A stretch of 64,000 nt of DNA from NCBI GenBank assembly GCA_030410095.1, contig JAUFRC010000001.1:1624501-1688500 (forward strand), in the 5' to 3' direction. The notes beneath the pieces are model-generated. The model was given only the letters and a program-made list of their open reading frames with translations, searched no databases and was not told the origin of the DNA. The position numbers were made by a program, and so were the translations under genes. The stretch is from Paracoccus cavernae. GTDB lineage: Bacteria > Pseudomonadota > Alphaproteobacteria > Rhodobacterales > Rhodobacteraceae. This document shows positions 60,860 to 64,000 of the stretch, one piece after another (position 1 is the first letter of the stretch; the number at the start of each line of letters is the position of its first letter).

Positions 60860-60874
60860 TACGAAAAGTTCGTA
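60860..60874. promoter_or_regulatory. Palindromic operator between HxlR and QorB-like genes
   Basis: TACGAA (60860-60865), AAG, TTCGTA (60869-60874) is a perfect 6+3+6 inverted repeat flanked by GTACT on the left and TATAC on the right. It lies 22 bases upstream of the HxlR-gene ATG and about 100 upstream of the qorB-like ATG, next to a TATATG sequence that could be a -10 box. Confidence 0.6.
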
Positions 60875-60976
60875 TACCCATATATGGTGTTCCACAAGGC
60901 ACAGATGCAAGCGGCCGACGCGCCGCAAGCCGCCATAATCGCGGGGCAACCCGCCAAACAGAATGGAGCATGTCCC

Positions 60977-61833
60977 ATGACGATTGCAGTAACCGGAGCA
61001 ACCGGCCAGTTGGGCCGCCTGATTGTCGCCGCTTTGAAAACCCGCGCCCCCGGCGAAACCCTTGTCGCTTTGGTCCGCGATCCCGCCAAAGCCGCGGATC
61101 TCGGCATCGAGGCGCGCCGCTTCGACTATGACACCAGCCCCGAGGCCGAGCTTGAGGCAAACCTTGCAGGCATCGACAAGCTCGTCCTGATTTCGGGCAA
61201 CGAGGTCGGCAAACGCACCGCCCAGCACCGCCGCGCGATAGATGCCGCGAAAGCCGCAGGCGTCGGCGAGATCATCTATACGAGCCTCCTGCATGCCGAT
61301 CACTCGCCCCTGAACCTCGCCGAGGAACATGTCGCGACCGAGGCCATGCTGAAGGCCTCGGGCATCCCCCACACCGTTCTGCGCAACGGGTGGTATGCGG
61401 AAAACTATACCGGCTCCATCGGTGCGGCGATCGAACATGGCGCGGTGATCGGAGCGGCCGGAGCGGGCAAGATCGCGGCCGCCGCCCGCAAGGACTATGC
61501 CGAAGCGGCAGCAGCGTTGCCGCGGGCACTGGCCATCAGGGCAAAGTCTACGAGCTGGTCGCCGACCAGCCCTGGACGCTGGCCGATTATGCCGCCGAGA
61601 TCGCGCGCCAGACCGGCAAGGAGATCGCCTATGTGAACCTGAGCGAGGCGGATTACGCCGCCGCTCTGGTCAAAGCCGGCCTGCCCGAAGGCTTTGCCGC
61701 GATGATCGCGAGCTGGGATGTCGGGGCCAGCCAAGGCGCCCTCTTCGACGAGAGCCGCGCCCTTTCGACGCTGATCGGCCGTCCGACCACGCCGCTTGCC
61801 GAAGTGGTCAAAGCGGCGCTGCAATCCGCTTGA
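60977..61833 (+). CDS. NmrA/SDR-type NAD(P)H:quinone oxidoreductase, QorB/YtfG-like (frame broken once)
   Basis: The N-terminal Rossmann loop is AVTGATGQLGRLI, followed by LVRDPAKAADLG, IYTSLLHADHSPLNLAEEH, VLRNGWYAENY and YVNLSEADYAAALVKAGLP, very close to E. coli YtfG (QorB). It reduces quinones with NADPH. A break near 61530 fits one lost base; about 285 residues. The divergent HxlR gene is its likely regulator, and a strong terminator follows. Confidence 0.88.
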
Positions 61834-61882
61834 GCACGCAAAGCCGGAACCGGCGGGAAAGACGGAACCGGCGGGAAAACGG

Positions 61883-61911
61883 AAAAGGCGGCCCTTCGGG
61901 GCCGCCTTTTT
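61883..61911. terminator. Terminator between qorB-like gene and uvrD (bidirectional)
   Basis: AAAAGGCGGCCC (61883-61894), loop TTCG, GGGCCGCCTTTTT (61899-61911) is a perfect stem with A and T tails on the two sides. It can end both convergent transcripts. Confidence 0.93.
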
Positions 61912-61935
61912 CATGCGCGGACGGGGTGGCGCCCT

Positions 61936-64000
61936 TCAGAACGGCACATCGTCGCCGCCGGCAGAACCGATCGGCTCGACATAGCCCGCCTTGATCGTCT
62001 TGAAGCCGGTACCGAATTCGATCGTCAGCGTATCCTCGGCAATGCCCATGACGCGGCCCTTGCCGAATTTCTGGTGGAAAACCTCGTCGCCCACCGAGAA
62101 TGCCGACGTGACCTTGGCGTCGATCGTCACCGGCTTGCGGATGGCGGGCGCATGATGCTGGCTGTTTTGCTGCATCCGCTTCCAACCGGGGGAATTATAG
62201 ACATCGGCCTTTGCGGCGCGGTCATGGATACCCGATTGCGCGAAATGCTGGGCCGCAGCACCGTAGCCGCCGCCGTAAAGACCGGGGGCGTCAGCACGTC
62301 GACGTGATCTTCGGGCAGCTCGTCGATGAAGCGCGAGGGCAGCGAGCTTTGCCACTGCCCGTACATCCGCCGGTTTCCGGCAAAGCTGATCGTCGCCAGT
62401 TCCTCGGCGCGGGTGATGCCGACATAGGCAAGGCGGCGTTCTTCCTCGAGGCCGCGATTGCCCGATCTGTCCACGCTGCGCTGGCTGGGGAACAGACCGT
62501 CCTCCCAGCCCGGCAGGAAGACGATCGGATATTCGAGCCCCTTGGCACCATGCAGCGTCATGATCGAGACCTGCTCGGCTGCCTCCTGCTTGTCGGTATC
62601 CATGACCAGCGAGACATGTTCGAGGAAACCCTGAAGATTCTCGAATTCCTCGAGCGCCTTCACGAGTTCCTTGAGGTTGTCGAGCCGGCCGGGTGCATCG
62701 GGCGATTTGTCGTTCTGCCACATCGCGGTATAGCCGGATCTGTCCAGAATACGTTCGGCCAGAGCGACATGGTTGGCGGTGCTGTCGATCGCATCGGCAT
62801 GCCAGCGGCCCATGTTCTCGGCGAATTGGCGCAAAGCCGCGCCGCCCTTGCCGCCCATGATCCCCTCTGACACGACCGCCGCCGCGCCGAACAAAAGCGG
62901 CAGCCTCCGGTCACGCGATCTGCGCTGGATGGTCTGGACGGCTTTGTCGCCAAGGCCGCGTTTGGGCAGGTTGACGATGCGCTCGAAGGCCAGATCGTCG
63001 TCGGGGCTGACCGCGAGGCGGAAATAGGCCATCGCGTCGCGGATTTCCTGCCGCTCGTAAAAGCGCGGGCCGCCGATAACGCGGTAGGGCAGACCGATCG
63101 TCATGAACCGGTCCTCGAAAGCGCGCATCTGGTGGCTGGCGCGCACGAGGATCGCGATATCGTTGAGGCTGCGCCGCCCCATTGCGGCGCGGTGGCCGCC
63201 CTGAAAAGCCTCGATCTCCTCGCCGATCCAGCGCGCCTCGGCCTCGCTGTCCCAATGGCCGATAAGGCGGACACGCTCGCCGCCCTCGGCCTCGGTCCAA
63301 AGCGTCTTGCCCAGACGGCCCTGATTGGCTTTGATCAGCGTCGAGGCGGCCGCGAGGATATGCGCCGTCGAGCGGTAGTTCTGCTCGAGTCGGATGACCG
63401 TCGCACCGGGAAAGTCGGTTTCGAAGCGCAGGATGTTGCCGACCTCGGCCCCGCGCCAGCCATAGATCGACTGGTCGTCGTCGCCCACCACGCAGATATT
63501 GTGATGCGACTGCGCCAGCAGCCGCAGCCACAAATATTGCGCGGTATTGGTGTCCTGATATTCGTCGACGAGGATATAGCGGAAGCGGTCCTGCCACTGG
63601 CGCAAAAGGTCGGGATGGGCCTGAAACAGCGTCACGCAATGCATCAGAAGATCGCCGAAATCGACGGCGTTCAGGGTCAAAAGCCGGTCCTGATAGGCCT
63701 GATACAGCTTAACGCCATACCCGTCGAAGGCCATCGCATCCGATTTGGGCACACGCGGCGGCGTCAGGGCGCGGTTCTTCCAGCCGTCGATCAGACCGGC
63801 CAGCATTCTGGCGGGCCAGCGTTTCTCGTCGATGTTTTCCGCCGCGATCAACTGTTTCAAAAGCCGGATCTGGTCGTCGGTATCAAGGATTGTAAAGCTG
63901 GGTTTCAGATGAAGATCCGCATTGCCGATCAACTCGGCATGGCGGCGCAGGATCCGGACCGAGACGCTGTGGAAGGTTCCGAGCCAGGGCATGCCCTCGA
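61936..64000 (-). CDS. uvrD: UvrD/PcrA-type ATP-dependent DNA helicase, 5' truncated by the window (frame broken once)
   Basis: This superfamily 1A 3'-5' helicase acts in repair and replication restart. The window end removes the N-terminus with motif I. Visible motifs are WLGTFHSVSVRIL (Ia region), VDEYQDTN (II), GDDDQSIYGWRGA (III), RLEQNYRS (IV), IMTLHGAKGLE (V) and YVGITRAEE (VI). The C-terminal Tudor-like UvrD extension VGDEVFHQKFGKGRVMGIAED ends the protein (positions 62026-62091). A break near 62290 fits one lost base. About 688 residues are visible. Confidence 0.92.

Noticed and set aside
1..64000. Mobile elements, CRISPR arrays, integrase sites, tRNAs.
   Set aside because: No transposase or integrase product, no regularly spaced repeats of CRISPR type and no tRNA cloverleaf was seen; the gene content is core-chromosomal.

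Overview
The window is GC-rich chromosomal DNA from an alphaproteobacterium, most likely Rhodobacterales (Rhodobacter/Paracoccus/Thioclava group). Evidence is the aerobic cobalamin set (cobG, cobN, cobF), the BioMNY biotin transporter with a BioR-type regulator and BioR-like boxes, an HisC-TyrA pair, a SecDF-YajC/ccm block, class A RNase P RNA and a DUF2125 gene. I see no tRNA, rRNA operon, insertion sequence, prophage or CRISPR array.

Most important caveat: 38 of about 62 protein genes have an otherwise conserved reading frame broken one or more times (about 70 breaks in 64 kb). Every break has the direction expected for loss of one base (rarely two), and those I examined closely lie at short homopolymers. 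I read these as uncorrected base-calling deletions. The genes are annotated as single intact loci with approximate break positions, not as pseudogenes.

Layout. 1-12.1 kb: cobalamin cluster cobW-N-G-H-I-J-(K reversed)-L-E-M-B-F, mostly joined by ATGA/TGATG overlaps. 12.2-16.4 kb: LysR regulator, rhodanese, GNAT acetyltransferase, cytoplasmic BisC-type molybdoenzyme. 16.8-22.5 kb: DEAD-box helicase, FMN reductase, old yellow enzyme, aldehyde dehydrogenase. 22.7-26.9 kb: iron uptake operon efeU-efeO-efeB plus a second imelysin protein (EfeM type). 27-28.7 kb: AmiS/UreI channel and mntP under a yybP-ykoY manganese riboswitch. 28.7-32.6 kb: an AcoR-like regulator with a degenerate AAA+ domain, divergent from a flavin monooxygenase, with a perfect 10+10 bp inverted repeat between them. 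32.7-42.1 kb: biotin region, with bioMNY (minus), a glutathione transferase, bioB-F-D-A-G-C (plus) and convergent bioR. 42.2-47.3 kb: a MotB/OmpA-like protein and a MotA/ExbB-like protein with tandem 32-residue repeats, then ChaC and a DUF2125 protein. 47.4-55.6 kb, all minus: tyrA, hisC, ccmG-D-C-B-A, a Mth938-like gene, secF, secD, yajC. 55.9-64 kb: mazG, a kinase-like gene, dusA, rpmG, a PAS protein, rnpB, a QorR/QorB-like divergent pair and the 3' part of uvrD/pcrA.

The most interesting items are the 32-residue repeat domain of the ExbB/MotA-like protein and its coiled-coil partner, the regulator that has lost the GAFTGA loop and Walker B acids next to a palindromic operator, and an operator-like palindrome filling a promoter spacer upstream of the PAS gene. 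The cobK/cobL start codons that share two bases and the BioR and manganese-riboswitch control elements are also notable.
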